A stretch of DNA of 64,000 nucleotides, from positions 7,861,568-7,925,567 of the forward strand of contig JASKMD010000007.1 in assembly GCA_030144725.1 (NCBI GenBank), read 5' to 3'. Below the pieces are notes generated by a model, which ran no database searches, was not told where the DNA came from, and was given only the letters and a program-made list of their open reading frames with translations. The translations under genes and the position numbers were made by a program. Positions 10,633-22,400 of this stretch are shown in pieces; positions within the stretch are counted from its first letter, which is position 1; every line of letters begins with the position of its first letter. This stretch comes from Haematococcus lacustris. Lineage: Eukaryota; Chlorophyta; Chlorophyceae; Chlamydomonadales; Haematococcaceae.

Positions 10633-11852
10633 TATAGGAATGCATAGGTATTTTACAGATACCCATCCCACACGGGTTCAACTTTCGTTACATTGCCATA
10701 GCAGCGGCTAAGATAGAATACCAGCCTCGATCAGGCATGCATTCAAGGCATGCAACACGAGCAACGCGTGATGCTATATGGGACGAGTTCATGTCGGATG
10801 AACCAAGGATGCATCATGCACTACCAACTGCTGCTGAAAGAATCCTAGTTTAATCACTCTACCAGCTCAGCGAAGGCAATGGAACATTGAGGTGCATAAA
10901 TAGTGCAGTAACAAAGGCCCATGTCATACCACTCCACACTGCCTGCTTAGCTGGGGCACTTAAAGCCTTTCGGTGCCAGACTTGGGGTGCATGTACCTGC
11001 ACAGATACCACAACAGCAGCAGCAGCACCTTGCCCTCTGCTCCCCTAGCCCCGCTTTACAGGCTTGCTTGCCCCTTGCATCATTGCCAGGGCATCAGGTG
11101 CCAGACCACATGCCAGCTGCTTCAGGGCAGCGCAGGGGCTGGACATCAGCCAGCCAGCAGTGGCTGTGGGAGGCGGCCAGGCCATGGTACAGTGGTAGCG
11201 GACAGGGCAGGGGCCAGGGCAGCTGAGGCTAGCGTGGGGTGTTGGAACACGGTGCCAATGGCTGTGTTGGGATAGCCAACAGCAGTGACACTGCCACAAG
11301 CAGGGTGGCAACGCAGCAGCAGCAGCAGCAGTATCAGCAGGGGGTCCAGGTGACAATAACCCTCACCTGCGTTCAGACTGATGTCCTGGTACTTGCACTT
11401 GCTGGCAAAGGCTTCAATCACTGAACACATCGACAGGCACAGCCCGGTGAACCGCTGGTAGCCATGCCCCATGCGGGGTTGCACATCGAGCCATGCCGCT
11501 AGGAGGCTGACCCACTGCCACAGCATTGTAATGGTGCACCCGGCCATGTGCTGCCAGGCAGTTGACACACTAGCAGGCAGAGCCTACGAGGTGCAGGCTG
11601 ACCTCCAGTGAACTAGCCGCCATGCGCAAAGCAGTTTCTGGTCTCGGGGCGTACATTGCCTTAGCCCGTGCGCGGGCCCCTATGTGGGCAGGGACACTCT
11701 ACCCTGCGTCCAGTGTGCAGGGGGCATGAGCCTGCTCACGTTGCTTGGTGGTGACGTCATCCATCCCCGTCACGGTTTTGACCAGGTTCATCGTCGCCAG
11801 GCTGCACGTGCAACCCTACAGGCAGTCACCCAGCAGTGTCCACCATGGCCTA
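10633..11852. other. Intergenic between duplicated promoter copies; protein-like scraps
   Basis: No gene is assigned. On the plus strand 10670-10850 reads for about 60 codons without a stop (HGFNFRYIAIAAAKIEYQPR, then DAIWDEFMSDEP). On the minus strand 11400-11570 reads MLWQWVSLLAAWLDVQPR and continues for about 50 codons. Both look like remnants of coding sequence, possibly mobile-element derived, but neither has a start, splice sites or a recognisable family. Confidence 0.3.
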
Positions 11853-12085
11853 GGTCACACCAGGTCATGTGCAACTGCCCGAACAACTGCCCGGTCATAC
11901 CTGTGTCACACCAGGTCATGTGCAACTGCCCGAACAACTGCCCGGTCTTACCTGTGTCACACCAGGTCATGTGCAACTGCCCGAACAACTGCCCGGTCAT
12001 ACCTGTGTCACACCAGGTCATGTGCAACTGCCCGAACAACTGCCCGGTCATACCTGTGTCACACCAGGCCATGTGCAACTGCCCG
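11853..12085 (+). repeat. 51-bp minisatellite, 4.5 copies
   Basis: The 51-bp unit keeps frame and would read SHQVMCNCPNNCPVIPV on the plus strand, with one L/I change and a truncated last copy. Units are nearly identical. An open frame of 136 codons spans it (11684-12094) from a non-ATG start. Cys-rich repeats of constant phase could be coding, but no splice sites or homology support this. Confidence 0.85.
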
Positions 12086-12094
12086 GACACATGA

Positions 12095-13107
12095 TGCCTT
12101 CTACTGCTGAGCCGGGGACCACCGGCTGCTTAGCCTAGACACAAACATGTGGCCCAGCCGTGGCAGCGGCATGGGAGTGGAGCATTGGAGCGTACAAGGC
12201 CCATATGCTGGTGGGGCGGGCCTTGCTGGGTAGTTATGTGACAGGGCAGTGGACTCGCTTGTTTTTCCAGCCAGATTAGGCTGTCCCTACACTGTCCCTA
12301 CACTGTCCCTAGGCTGTCCCTAGGCTGTGACTAGACATACACGCTGTCAGGCCGGTTGTCCCAATGGCCATACTGCCACAGTGCCGCATGTGGGTGGATC
12401 CTGTCCACAACTTGAGCCAGCTCTGTGCCAGCCCTGCCCACAACTTGCCCACACTACTTCCCAGGCAGGTGTCGCCTCTGAGCACCGTTGACTGCACTCA
12501 CTGTGGCAGTGAAGGAGCATGCAGCCTTGCAGCAGTCAGCACTGGGGTTGAACTCAGCCAGAGCCGGGGCGGCTTGCCCACTGTCGAGGGCCTGTTTGGC
12601 AGGGATTCCCAAGGTGAAGGCGTCACTGGGCCTCTGCAACCAGAGCGTGCAGGCAAGTCAGGCAGGTCGGCCAGGACCTATAGCTATAGCTAGGTCGGTT
12701 TGTGAATGGGTAAAAGATGAACCACCGCCCCTACATCATTGGATAGCCAATGCCACAAAGTGAGCGTCGCAGCCAGCTTCCTTGCCCTCACCTTGCCCTG
12801 GGTCGACACCATGTTGGTAGCAAGTCAGGGAGGGGGGAGGGGGCAGGTCTTAAGGCACAGTGGCAACGTACCGGGGCAATCCCCAAGGTGGCCGACGCTT
12901 TAGCACGTTCAGAGGAGCAGGCGCTTCGCAGAGACATCCCGCCGCTCAGGCACTCAGTGGGCACTTGTGCTGCGGCGAGACCTGCGCGACATTAGCGGCC
13001 GCGTTGAGACACATCAGCAAAGGGGCGACAGGGGCGATGCGCGCTCCAGTGATGAAACCTGCCATCATGGGGCCGCTCGCGAAGAAGAAGAAGACCACGC
13101 CAGTAAT
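12095..13107. other. Intergenic, no gene recognised
   Basis: A 12-bp motif CTGTCCCTANNN is repeated four times near 12284-12330. The rest holds only short frames on both strands without family signature. Confidence 0.4.
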
Positions 13108-13400
13108 TCACCGGCGAGCATTCAGGGAGGAACTACCACCTGGGGCGCGGCCTGCTCCCCATGAGAGGGTTGTTCCAACAACACCCCACCATCGGGGCCG
13201 CTCGCTCCGATGGCAGCCGCTATACACCCAGCGCGATGCGAGTGCGGCCAATGCGTCGTGAACATACTGATGCCGTGCAGCTGCTTCCCGCTTCTGCTCC
13301 GCTGCGGAGCAATGAGTAACGATAACAAACATCCGAGACCCCGCTCACCTACGGCCGCGACGAGGCAAACCAGAGCCAGGATGCTGATGGATCGTGACAT
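13108..13400 (-). CDS. Tentative small secreted protein
   Basis: Two exons with matching phase: 13400-13349 and 13301-13108, separated by a 47-bp GTGAGC..CAG intron, give 81 residues. The first exon starts with an ATG and reads MSRSISILALVCLVAAVG, a good signal-peptide core. The second reads AEQKREAAARHQYVHDAL and later WVYSGCHRSERPRWWG. No family is recognised. The intron is shorter than usual for this lineage, and plus-strand frames overlap the same sequence, so this could be chance. Confidence 0.3.
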
Positions 13401-13514
13401 CTTATACTCGGGAGCTTTAGGCGCTTACTGGCGACGACGTGTGTAGGGTCAGGTGAGGAAGTGGAGCACAAAGGGTTTCCGGCGTCGCACATCAAACCAT
13501 GGCACTTGTATTTC

Positions 13515-13580
13515 ATGCCCTTTTTGCCGGGGGGCCCCTGTGCCGGGGGGGCCCTTTGCCGGGGGGCCCCTTTGCAGACT
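13515..13580. repeat. GC-palindromic minisatellite
   Basis: Four imperfect units of TTTGCCGGGGGGCCCC. Each unit is itself palindromic at its core, so the tract can form short hairpins on either strand. Confidence 0.8.
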
Positions 13581-13639
13581 CCTGAGCCCTGATGATTAGT
13601 TGATAAGGTCATGTTGTGAATCATGTCCCGGTGCACCTA

Positions 13640-14005
13640 AGCCTGCCCTGGCGTCTGTTGCATCGGATGCCAGGGCAGGTTTGGGTGCCACCTAGCAGAC
13701 AGCCATCAGACAGCAGTACTGCAGGGCAGCAGCAGGGGAGCAGCAGCAGCAGCAACAAGAGGAGCACTGGCTGTGGCAGCCGCAGCACAGCTCTGCCTGA
13801 CTGCATGTTGAGGTGTTGCCTATGGACCAGTCTCCTCCTCTTGCCCTTGGGCCCTTGGCCCTGCCCCTTGACCTTGGCACCACTGCTGCTACTGCGGCTG
13901 CCTGGCTCCTGCCTGGCTATGACCTCCTGGTGACGGGAAGCTGGAGGGCGGCATGTGGGGCAGCATGTCAGGCGCGTCATTACCTCCATGGCCGCGCCCA
14001 AGCTC
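13640..14005 (+). repeat. Dispersed repeat B, copy 3
   Basis: Same block as 10275-10632, lying about 320 bp before the second promoter copy. Confidence 0.8.
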
Positions 14006-14491
14006 TCCTGTTGATGCTGCATGAGCACCACTGCCCGAGTTGCTGCTGCTGATGCCCCCGCTGCCCCTGCCCCTCATCCAGCTCCAGCCCCTGTTCCCAG
14101 CCCCTGCCCCTGATCCAGCTCCTGCCCCGGCTCCTGCCCCTGACAGCCTGTGTCACAAGTCCCTGAGCAACACCAAGGGAGCAGAGCAGCACCCAAGGGG
14201 AGTACCCAGGCGGGGGCGGGAGCGGGGTACATGGGTTTCCATACTCATGAAGTCTAACTCTCATATGCATGCATGTGGCAAGGCTGGGCAACGACGACAA
14301 CAACAACAATGTGATTGGCCCCTGCATCCCACACTCCCAGCTCTGTGTATGGCCTTCATCACAGGGGAACACTGCCACAGCCTGAAAGCGACCATGGCTG
14401 CTCCTGCCACTGCGTGCCTAAAACACCCACGTCAAGCCCACATTGCGCAGGGTTTTACTGCCTCGTTGCAGTCAGGATCAAGCTCCGTCAC

Positions 14492-14604
14492 CTTGTGCAC
14501 CTCCAGCTCTACAGCTTGCTGCAGTGAGGACAGCCCAGCCTCATCTCATCCTCCTGCTCCTGTGACATGTCATCTTCGAGAGTCAAGTCAAAGTGGTGTG
14601 CCAT
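14492..14604 (-). pseudogene. Dead copy of RECQL exon 1
   Basis: It aligns with the live exon at 9789-9911 from the ATG ([18 protein letters not shown]) to the AAG/GTGACG donor. A one-base and a nine-base loss shift the frame so that translation ends at a TAG after the sequence DEMRLGCPHCSKL. The donor is kept. Unless an assembly error explains the one-base loss, this copy cannot start RECQL. Confidence 0.75.
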
Positions 14605-14772
14605 TAGCGCTGCCTCCTGTGGCCAACGGCCGGAGCGTGCTATGTGCCGAGGACTCCGACAAGTTTGCGAGTCACACAAAAAACAGACCGGCACTTAGAG
14701 ACGGTGGACGGGCAGCTACATTAGCACTGCGGTCTATATAGACTCCGTTCTCTGTCCGCTTACTAGCTAAAC
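14605..14772. promoter_or_regulatory. Bidirectional promoter, copy 2 (drives the EF-hand gene)
   Basis: These 168 bp lie between the dead RECQL start and the live EF-hand ATG at 14773, and match 9912-10079. A TATA-like TATATA at 14735-14740 sits 33 bp before the ATG. The shared block extends from about 14322 to 14805. Confidence 0.7.
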
Positions 14773-15898
14773 ATGGCGAACTCAGAGCAAGCCGTGGACT
14801 TGTCTTCCCCGCACTTCAAAATGCCAGGGTATGGAGCCGCAGCTGCAGCTGTGAGCTCTTAGCTCGTCTACCAGCTTCGTTGACCCTGCCGGCTACTTAC
14901 CCCGACAGGTACACCGGCTACAAGGCGAGCGTGGGCGAGACCTACCGCAAAGGTCCTGTCATGTCTCAGCTGGAGGTGCTGCAGCCTGGGCCTGACAGCT
15001 TTATTTTCACGCGGACCATAGCACCTCCTCGCCCCTACGCTACCGCGGACATCGTGGCCAGGCCACAACGGCAGCCAGACAACCTGTGGCCAAACCAGCA
15101 AATCACGGCGAGGCTGGAATCCGCCAAGCCCGCCGCGTCCTGCCCACGCCTGGGCGACCTGAGAACTGACGTGTTCCTGACGGGCAACCAGGTCGACTAC
15201 AAGGTACGTACGCAGACTCAGGCAGAGGCGTGCCGATGCACACTGCATCGGAAAACACCTAACAGCAGGTTGCATCTTCATTATCAGGTTTATACTAGGG
15301 GTGGCTGGTATTCAGTGCTCGGCGTGCCTTCACAGCCTCCTGCCACTGCCACCACCAGCGCTGCCTGGCAACAAGCAGAGCTGTTGGGCAGCCAGGAGGA
15401 GCTGAGTGTGGCGACCTATTGTGCTCAAGTTAGAGGCATGTTCCTCAGGGGCATGAGATGGCAAGGTCACTGATGGCACTTAGTTCATTGGGTGTGCACC
15501 TTCTTGCACCTCCTGCACTTCAATGTCTATAATGCCACGCCGTGCCTGCCACCAGCACCCTGTCAGGCACCCCTGCTTGACATGCACCGTTGTTTCCCTT
15601 GTAAGGCTAGTCTCACTTGTCGTTGAGTCACACAGACATCCAAAAACTGTTGAAAACTGTGCACAGACTGCGGCACTGATGCAATAGACACCCTGCGCCA
15701 TGTCACCTCCAGTCACCACACCATTATGCTTGTGCTGCTCTCGTTATGCTAGTGCTCAACAGTTCCAATGCGTTGCTGCTGCTGCTGCTGCTGCTGCACC
15801 GTGTTGCTGCTGCTCCTCCCGTGGCGGCTCATCATTTGTTGTCTCGCCTCATGCCTGCGCTGTCACCAGCTGCCTACTCGTGCAGACACACACTGCCA

Positions 15899-15938
<40 letters not shown>

Positions 15939-18756
15939 AGGCGCCGTTTGCTGCTTCAGCGCAACTGCGCAGCCCCAACCGCAATGAGGACCTGGCACAG
16001 ACCACAGCCTCCATGACGGAGATCTATGCTAGCGCCTACAACCGAGTTGGCGAGTGAGTCCCGCACTGCAGAGGCGACAGCCCAGTACATTACATAGCTG
16101 CCTGTCACTGCCGCCACACACAAGGTACCTAGAAACTGTTCAGTTCTTCCTGGCATCAGCCGCACCACTATCAGCATCGTCATCATCATTATCCTTACAG
16201 GGCAATTGTCAGACATGGCGTTGCTGCAAACTCAGCAATTGTTATGTTATGTTTATGCCGGAGTCTATAATGGCAGGTCTGTGCCGGTGGGGTGGGTGAT
16301 GGCCAAGTAATCATACTCAGGCGCTGGGTGACATCGGGTTGCAGGGCGAGGCTGAGGAAGATCATCCAGACAATGAGAGAGCGGCTCACTGCCAAGATGG
16401 GTAACAATAACGACAACGCCTTCAGGTAGCTTGTCTTGGACACCTTTCGCCAGGCAGGAGCATGAAGAATGTCTGGCAGCAGCAGTTGGAAGAATGTCAC
16501 GGGCTGTCTCTCCCACCACTACCACCACCCTGCCACCTCCCACCACCCCGCCCAACCCCTGCAAATAACTCTTAGATAGCCAGCCCTCCCATCTGGCAAT
16601 CACCTGTCCCTTGCAGCACTGCACCTTCACCACCACCCTGATCCACCACCACCCTGCCAGCTCTGAGTTGCCTTGCCCTGTGTGAGGCACCACTCAGCTC
16701 GTCCCTGCAGGTTCCGCCGCCTGTTTCAAGCCTTTGACACCGCCAAGACCGGCAAAGTGCACTTTGAAGACTTTCGCAATATGTCTGAGCAGTTTGGCAT
16801 GCAGCTGGACGACGATAGCCTGCTGGCCATGCTCCATGTAAGCCATCTCTGCTTGTAGGGTTCTAACCCTTGGGTGTAGGGTGCTAACCCTAACCCTAAC
16901 CACAACCCTAACCACAACCCTAAGCCTGTGCATGGCTACAACAAACCTTGGACCTGTAAGGAGCAACCACGTTCCACGTCACAAATCCCATGGAGCATGA
17001 TAGCATCAATGTCACACAGGGGGTGGGTCTGGCCTACCTGCTGACCCTTGTCATAGGTGCACGATGATGGTGGTGTGATGATGGTGTGATGCTGATGTTC
17101 ATGGCAGGTATATGACCCAGAAGGAACTGGCTTCCTGGAGTACCACGACCTGGTCTGCCATCTCATGGACCCAGGTGGGCAGCAGGACCAGGAGGCGGGG
17201 CTTATGGGCAGGGTGGGCTGGTGTAGGGCGGTAGGGCCAGGGGTATGGTGGGCAGGAGGTGGGGCAGCACCACCTACACCATCAGTAGCAGTAGCAGCAC
17301 TGCTGCAAAGCGTAGAACACCATCACCTCCCTGCCACATCTTTTCTTTGCAATGTCAGCAGCCTATGTGAGGCCTCTCCACCACAGATTGCTGGGCACTG
17401 TACGTCAACGACATAGATGTGTCCGCGGTGAGGGCAGAGCAGGACGCCGTGGTCAGGCAGCTGCAGCAGCTGCAGACCAAGTTCGCCTCAGCTGCAGGCG
17501 CCCTGGGGCAGGTGCTGCAGGTCAGTACCAGCCAGCCAACCGTGGCAATAGTGGCGGACAGGCATAGGTCATGCCTAGCTACCCTGCCTAGAGGCTCGTG
17601 CCTACCTACCCTGCTACAGGCACAGTCAGGCTGCTGCCTAATTCAGAGCACGGCTAAGGTCAGGCCAAGGTGCAGCCCAGGTAGCAGCAGTGCAAGCAGC
17701 AGCAGGGTGGGATGGGGTTGTGAAGGACCTGATGGCAGCACCAGGGCGGAGGGAAAGGTGGCCAGCACCAGGGCGCACATAGGATGTCAGGACTGCAGCT
17801 GACCCCTGTCGCCCAAGAACACTGAAAAGGAAACCGCTAAGCCTCCAGCCTGGTATTTAAACATAGCCACTGCCCTGCCAGGAGTTCAGAACCCCCTCTC
17901 CTCTGCTGCCTTGCCTCAGGTCTTTGACCTACCTCCCCAAGTGGCCCAGCAGCTGCTACTTGCTTCTGTTATACCTTTGCTTCCCTCTGTCACACTGCTT
18001 GCCTCAGGCCTTTGACACCAAGGCCAGCGGCCTGCTGTCCGCCAGTGACATGGTGGCCGGCTGTGCCAGCGTGGGCATGGTGCTGCTGGACAAGGACCTG
18101 CAGCGCCTGGCGCAGTGCCGAGTGCTGGGCTGCCCAGAGGCCAGAGGCCAGCTGGTACGGCCGAAGAGGGAGCCCCTCCCCTCCCCTCAACACCCCTCAC
18201 TCTGATACCCGCCCACCATTGACTACTCCACCATGTGCTGTTCATACACACCGCATCCTCGCACCATTGCCTAAACAAGCCCTTCACTACCTCGACTAAG
18301 GGCACCTGACAGACCCCTGGCACGCCTGGTGCACAAACCTGGCCTACCCAGCTGTTAGGGCTGGTGGCCATGTCAGGTGACTCCCAGCGTCAGCTGCCCT
18401 ACCACCTGCCAACCCTGCCCACGAGGGGCACCTGTTAGTCCTGCCCTGCCAGATCCCAGAGGTGCTCTTAAGGTGATGGCCAGGGCTTGCATGTATCACA
18501 TGGCTCACATTTTTACACACCGTATGCATGGGCACGGGAGCATGGGTATGCAGGGGTGTGGTGAGAGGGGTGGGATTATTGCAGCCACACTCCGCGCACC
18601 AGCAGCAGTGACTGCTGTCAACATATAGCTTAGCTGGCTGCTTGGCTGACACGTGTCTGGGGTTCCCATGCCCAGATGGAGGCCACAGGCGGCGTGCGTT
18701 ACCGCAACTTTGTGGTCATGCTGGGGGGAGGGCCCGAGTGCCTGGCATACCGGTGA
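14773..18756 (+). CDS. EF-hand protein with cilium-type N-terminal motif
   Basis: Eight exons with continuous phase give 339 residues: 14773-14828, 14909-15203, 15941-16053, 16711-16837, 17108-17174, 17387-17520, 18008-18154 and 18676-18756 (TGA). The N-terminus MANSEQAVDLSSPHFKMPGY, then TGYKASVGETYRKG, recalls the PGYTGY..GETF motif of ciliary microtubule-associated proteins. The splice at 14828/14909 creates this motif, which supports the model. EF-hand-like segments follow: FDTAKTGKVHFEDF, YDPEGTGFLEYHDLV and FDTKASGLLSASDMV. The second is closest to a canonical loop and the others lack acidic residues at several liganding positions. A coiled coil (EQDAVVRQLQQLQTKF) lies between EF-hands 2 and 3. 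The likely role is calcium-responsive or structural in the cilium, which is inference. The exact family is not identified. Exon 1 lies in the duplicated promoter block. Confidence 0.8.
16861..16922. repeat. Short interstitial telomere-like CCCTAAC tract
   Basis: Imperfect repeats of CTAACCCTAACC and ACAACCCTAACC directly after the exon 4 donor of the EF-hand gene. Too short and mixed to be a telomere. Confidence 0.6.
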
Positions 18757-19497
18757 GGCGGCAGGGCTTCTGCAGCTAGAACACTCGCATGCCATGCCCA
18801 GAGGTTTCCAGTGACTGCCTGTAGGCCTTTTCCGAGTCAGTGTACAAATGGGTGGCACAGAGCTGGCAGCTCTCAGCAGCATTCACAAATTGGCTGCTGC
18901 TGCATAATGTCCTTGCACTGGCGTAGCGAATCCTGCGGTACAGCTGATAACTCGCCCTCCCTCATGCCCAGCATTACACCCTGCTACAACATTCAGTGAC
19001 AATCGCATACATTCGGTGTGTTTGTGCATGCAGGCCAAAGACAAGTTCTTGACCAGATGACGGCATTTTGACAGTTCGAGCAATAGATCAAGATGTACAT
19101 GGAGTCACCATGCATTTGCCAAATGTGGTTGACGCTACGGCACCCTTCTCTGAGCTAGTGAGCCAGGCATCAGTGCTTGAGTGATGTTTCACAAGCACCT
19201 GCAGACAGAATGGGAGCAACGGGAAACATAAGACGCTGTGTTCTGAACCTGCGATTGTACGATTGTGTATGCGTACCTGGTTTAATCCTGTGATGCTTAA
19301 GAACCACCAGGGGATGTGCGCAGTACAGGTGGTCATGAAATTTGAAATTGCGAAGACAGGTGGTGCCCTACCAGAGACCTGTCTAAAAGACATTGCGCGA
19401 TGTACTGCCTGAAACTCATGAAATGCAGACACATGTTGCAGCATCTAAGCACACAGTGAGCAGCGACGAGGTAGTGCCGGTTTGCGACGAGATAGCA
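18757..19497. other. Intergenic: EF-hand 3' region and transporter 5' region
   Basis: No further gene is seen. The transporter frame is open upstream of its chosen ATG back to about 19393 and includes another in-frame ATG near 19423, so part of this may be 5' coding. Confidence 0.4.
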
Positions 19498-22400
19498 ATG
19501 GCCGAGGGGCGGGTCATCAGTCCAGGGGCCCGTTTGTGCGCGACGCTGCTGCTCATTGGGGCCTGGTATGCCTCGAATATCTTGGTGCTGCTGGGCAACA
19601 AGTACTTGCTGTCCAACCACGGTTTTCATTACCCGGTGAGAGCATGCGGTTTGCTCTCTCTTACTGTGTATTATCTGATCCAGGCATATGGCAGGAGGTG
19701 ATTTTGCTTCCCTGCTTGCAGGTTTTCCTAACCCTCAGCCACATGGTAGCATGTACAGCTTTAGGAGGTATCGTCGCACTCAGTGGCGCCATGCCGTTAA
19801 AGAAGATCAATTCCCGCAACCAGTGCAGCAAGGTTGCCCTGTTAGCGTTCATCTTCTGCGCAACCATTGTGCTGGGCAACATGTCTATGAGGTACGTCCA
19901 TGAGATGTGACAGAACCTCCCTCATCAGCCCACCAAGCCAGAAATAGGTCCCTTCACCAGGCATAAGATGGGACAGCACCCAGCAAGCCTGCCAGCCAGC
20001 AGACATCTCCCCTGGCACTGCCTGCCTGAGGTGGGGCGATAGACACATTTGACAGCATTGCCACAGCCTCGCCTCTCGTTCCACTGTCAGACATCATGCT
20101 CCCCGCCACAGGTATCTACCAGTATCGTTCACACAGGCCGTCGGGTCTACAACCCCCTTCTTCACAGCTGTGCTGGCATACATTTTCCAGGTACGTCAGC
20201 CACCTCTCCTCGCTGTTAGTCCCAGGATCGACCAGGGGGTCCCACAGGGATGCACTGTTGCCCGACCCCTTCCAGGGTAACTAGACATTTATAGCTGGCC
20301 AGGTTTAGGTGGCCAGGATGAGAACCAGGGTTCAAGCACTATTGCCAACCCCCTTTTGGGGCAACTAACCATTATGGGTATGTACAGACATTGATAAACT
20401 TCATAGACATTTATAGACGTGTATAGACTTCATAGACATTTTAGACATTTGTAGACATGCCCTACCAGTACCTTGGCCCTCAACCTTGAGCCTTCATTGC
20501 AGTCGAACACTGAGCGTGGACCACTACAAAACGGTGCTTTGTCTGTGTGGAGTTCCCCATGCACATGGCTTGCACATGGCATACACATGGCATACACATG
20601 GGCATGGTCGCCTACCACCTACACTATTGCCTGACCCAGAGGGCTATCATGTAGAGTTGGCATGACAAACATGCACTAATTGTGAGCTGATACCAGCTCA
20701 CAGGGGGGGCACACCCTACAGTGCCTCAGCAGCCTGCTGCTGGGCCTTGGGTGGCTTGTCTCGCAGCCGCTTGTAGCCCAGGCCTGGGTACTCCTTGCCC
20801 TTGGCTGGCAGAGCTCCCTGCTCTGGCCAGTAGCACAGCTCGAGCGGGTGCCACCTGCTCTCGCCAATGCGTTGCATGTTCAGCGCTGCATTGCAGCCCC
20901 TGTCCAGCCACCTGCCTGGCTGTGGTGCTGGCTTGGCTTTGGCAGCCTTGGTGGGCTGGGCAGGCTCAGCTGCCTCCGGCTCAGCCTTGGTGCGCTTGCC
21001 GCGCTTGCTGCGCTTGGCTGGGCGGGGAGTGCTGGGCCTCGGCTCTGAGGGTGCTGGCTGTGTGGCTGCCTGGCTGCTGCATGGGGCCTGTGGGGGCTTG
21101 CGGGGGGCCACTACCGGGCACCACATCAGGCCTCGCGCTGGCTGGTCACGCTGCTGGCTCCAGGCTGGGCGCACCAAACGCTGTTCCACCTGCCCTGCTG
21201 GGGGCTTCCAGTCTGCAGGCTGGGTGGCCCTGCGCTTGCTCAGCCGCCTCTCACAGGGCTGCTGGCCGTTCACTGCTGAACTGACCCGGCTGGTTCGGTG
21301 CTCATCCAATGACCTCCAACCGACATGCCCGACCGGTATCCCAGCCGCTTGTATCCCAGGCCAGGTTAGGTATGGCACAGTCAACTACTCTTTCACTTGA
21401 TGCCAAACCCACCACCACCACCGACGGACGCTTCCTCGGAGGCATTGCGCCACTAGGCTCATATCTGATCAAACCTGCTCATACCTACTTATACCCAGGA
21501 GGCGATGTCACTCACTCTCGCACCTCCAAAGGGCACTTCCAAAGGGCACCTCCAAAGGGCACCTCCAAAGGGCACCTTCAAAGAGTGTCAACTACCCGAC
21601 CTATGCCCGACCAGCATGAGGAGAAGGGTTTACCCTGCCAGTCCTGCCATGAAGCGGACCTGCTGCAGCCCCAGCAGCAGGCACTGAGCGCTGCTGGACT
21701 GCTGCTCGCCTGTCAGGGGACCAAGGAAAGCCCTCTGGCCTACCTGGCTCTGGTGCCAGTAATGGGCGGCGTGGTCATCGGCAGCGGCGGGGAGCCTGCG
21801 TTCCACATGCTGGGCTTCTGCCTGTGTCTCCTAGCAACTGCTGGGCGAGCTGCGTGAGTGACAGCAGGCCACCCTACTTCAGCCAGGGGAGTGTGAATCT
21901 GTTTGCCTGAAGTGTCAGAGGGGAGGTGTTAGCCTTGCTTGGCAGGACGTATGTGTGTTGCTGAGCATGACATGTGTGTTGCTTGGTATGGCATGTGTGT
22001 TGCTCAGCATGACATGTGTGTTGCTTGGTATGGCATGTATGTTGCTCGGCACGGCATGTGCGTTGATGGCATGACATGTGTAGCAATACAGCTGGGTGGG
22101 CAGCTGGGTAGCTCTGTACAGCTTGAGAGTCAGCCCTACACCCACACCCGCAACGGCCAGATCAGTCCTGCTGCCCCTGCTGCTGGCTGTCCCTGCTGCC
22201 GTATCTGCTGCTACTGCCGCTGTTTATAAGTACAGCGTGACACGGACTGCTGTTGCTGTTGCTGCAGCTCCTGTTGCTGCTGACGCCATGCCCACTGATG
22301 ACTCAGCATGACTGTGTGCGCAGAAAGTCGGTGGTCCAGGCCATCCTGATGGCAGACCCAGCTGAGAAGATGGACCCCATGAGCCTTGTGTTCTGGGTGA

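Noticed and set aside
11853..12085. CRISPR-like regular repeats
   Set aside because: The 51-bp units are contiguous with no unique spacers, and the genome is eukaryotic.
14508..14694. Separate small minus-strand protein MPVCFLCDSQTCRSP
   Set aside because: It starts at a GTG inside the duplicated promoter and is the frameshifted copy of RECQL exon 1.
16861..16922. Telomere or chromosome end
   Set aside because: Too short, irregular, and located inside an intron of an intact gene model.
17900..17950. Alternative exon 7 start of the EF-hand gene at TTGCCTCAG/GTCTTTGACC
   Set aside because: It copies the real acceptor (18007) for about 20 bases and then loses the EF-hand frame.
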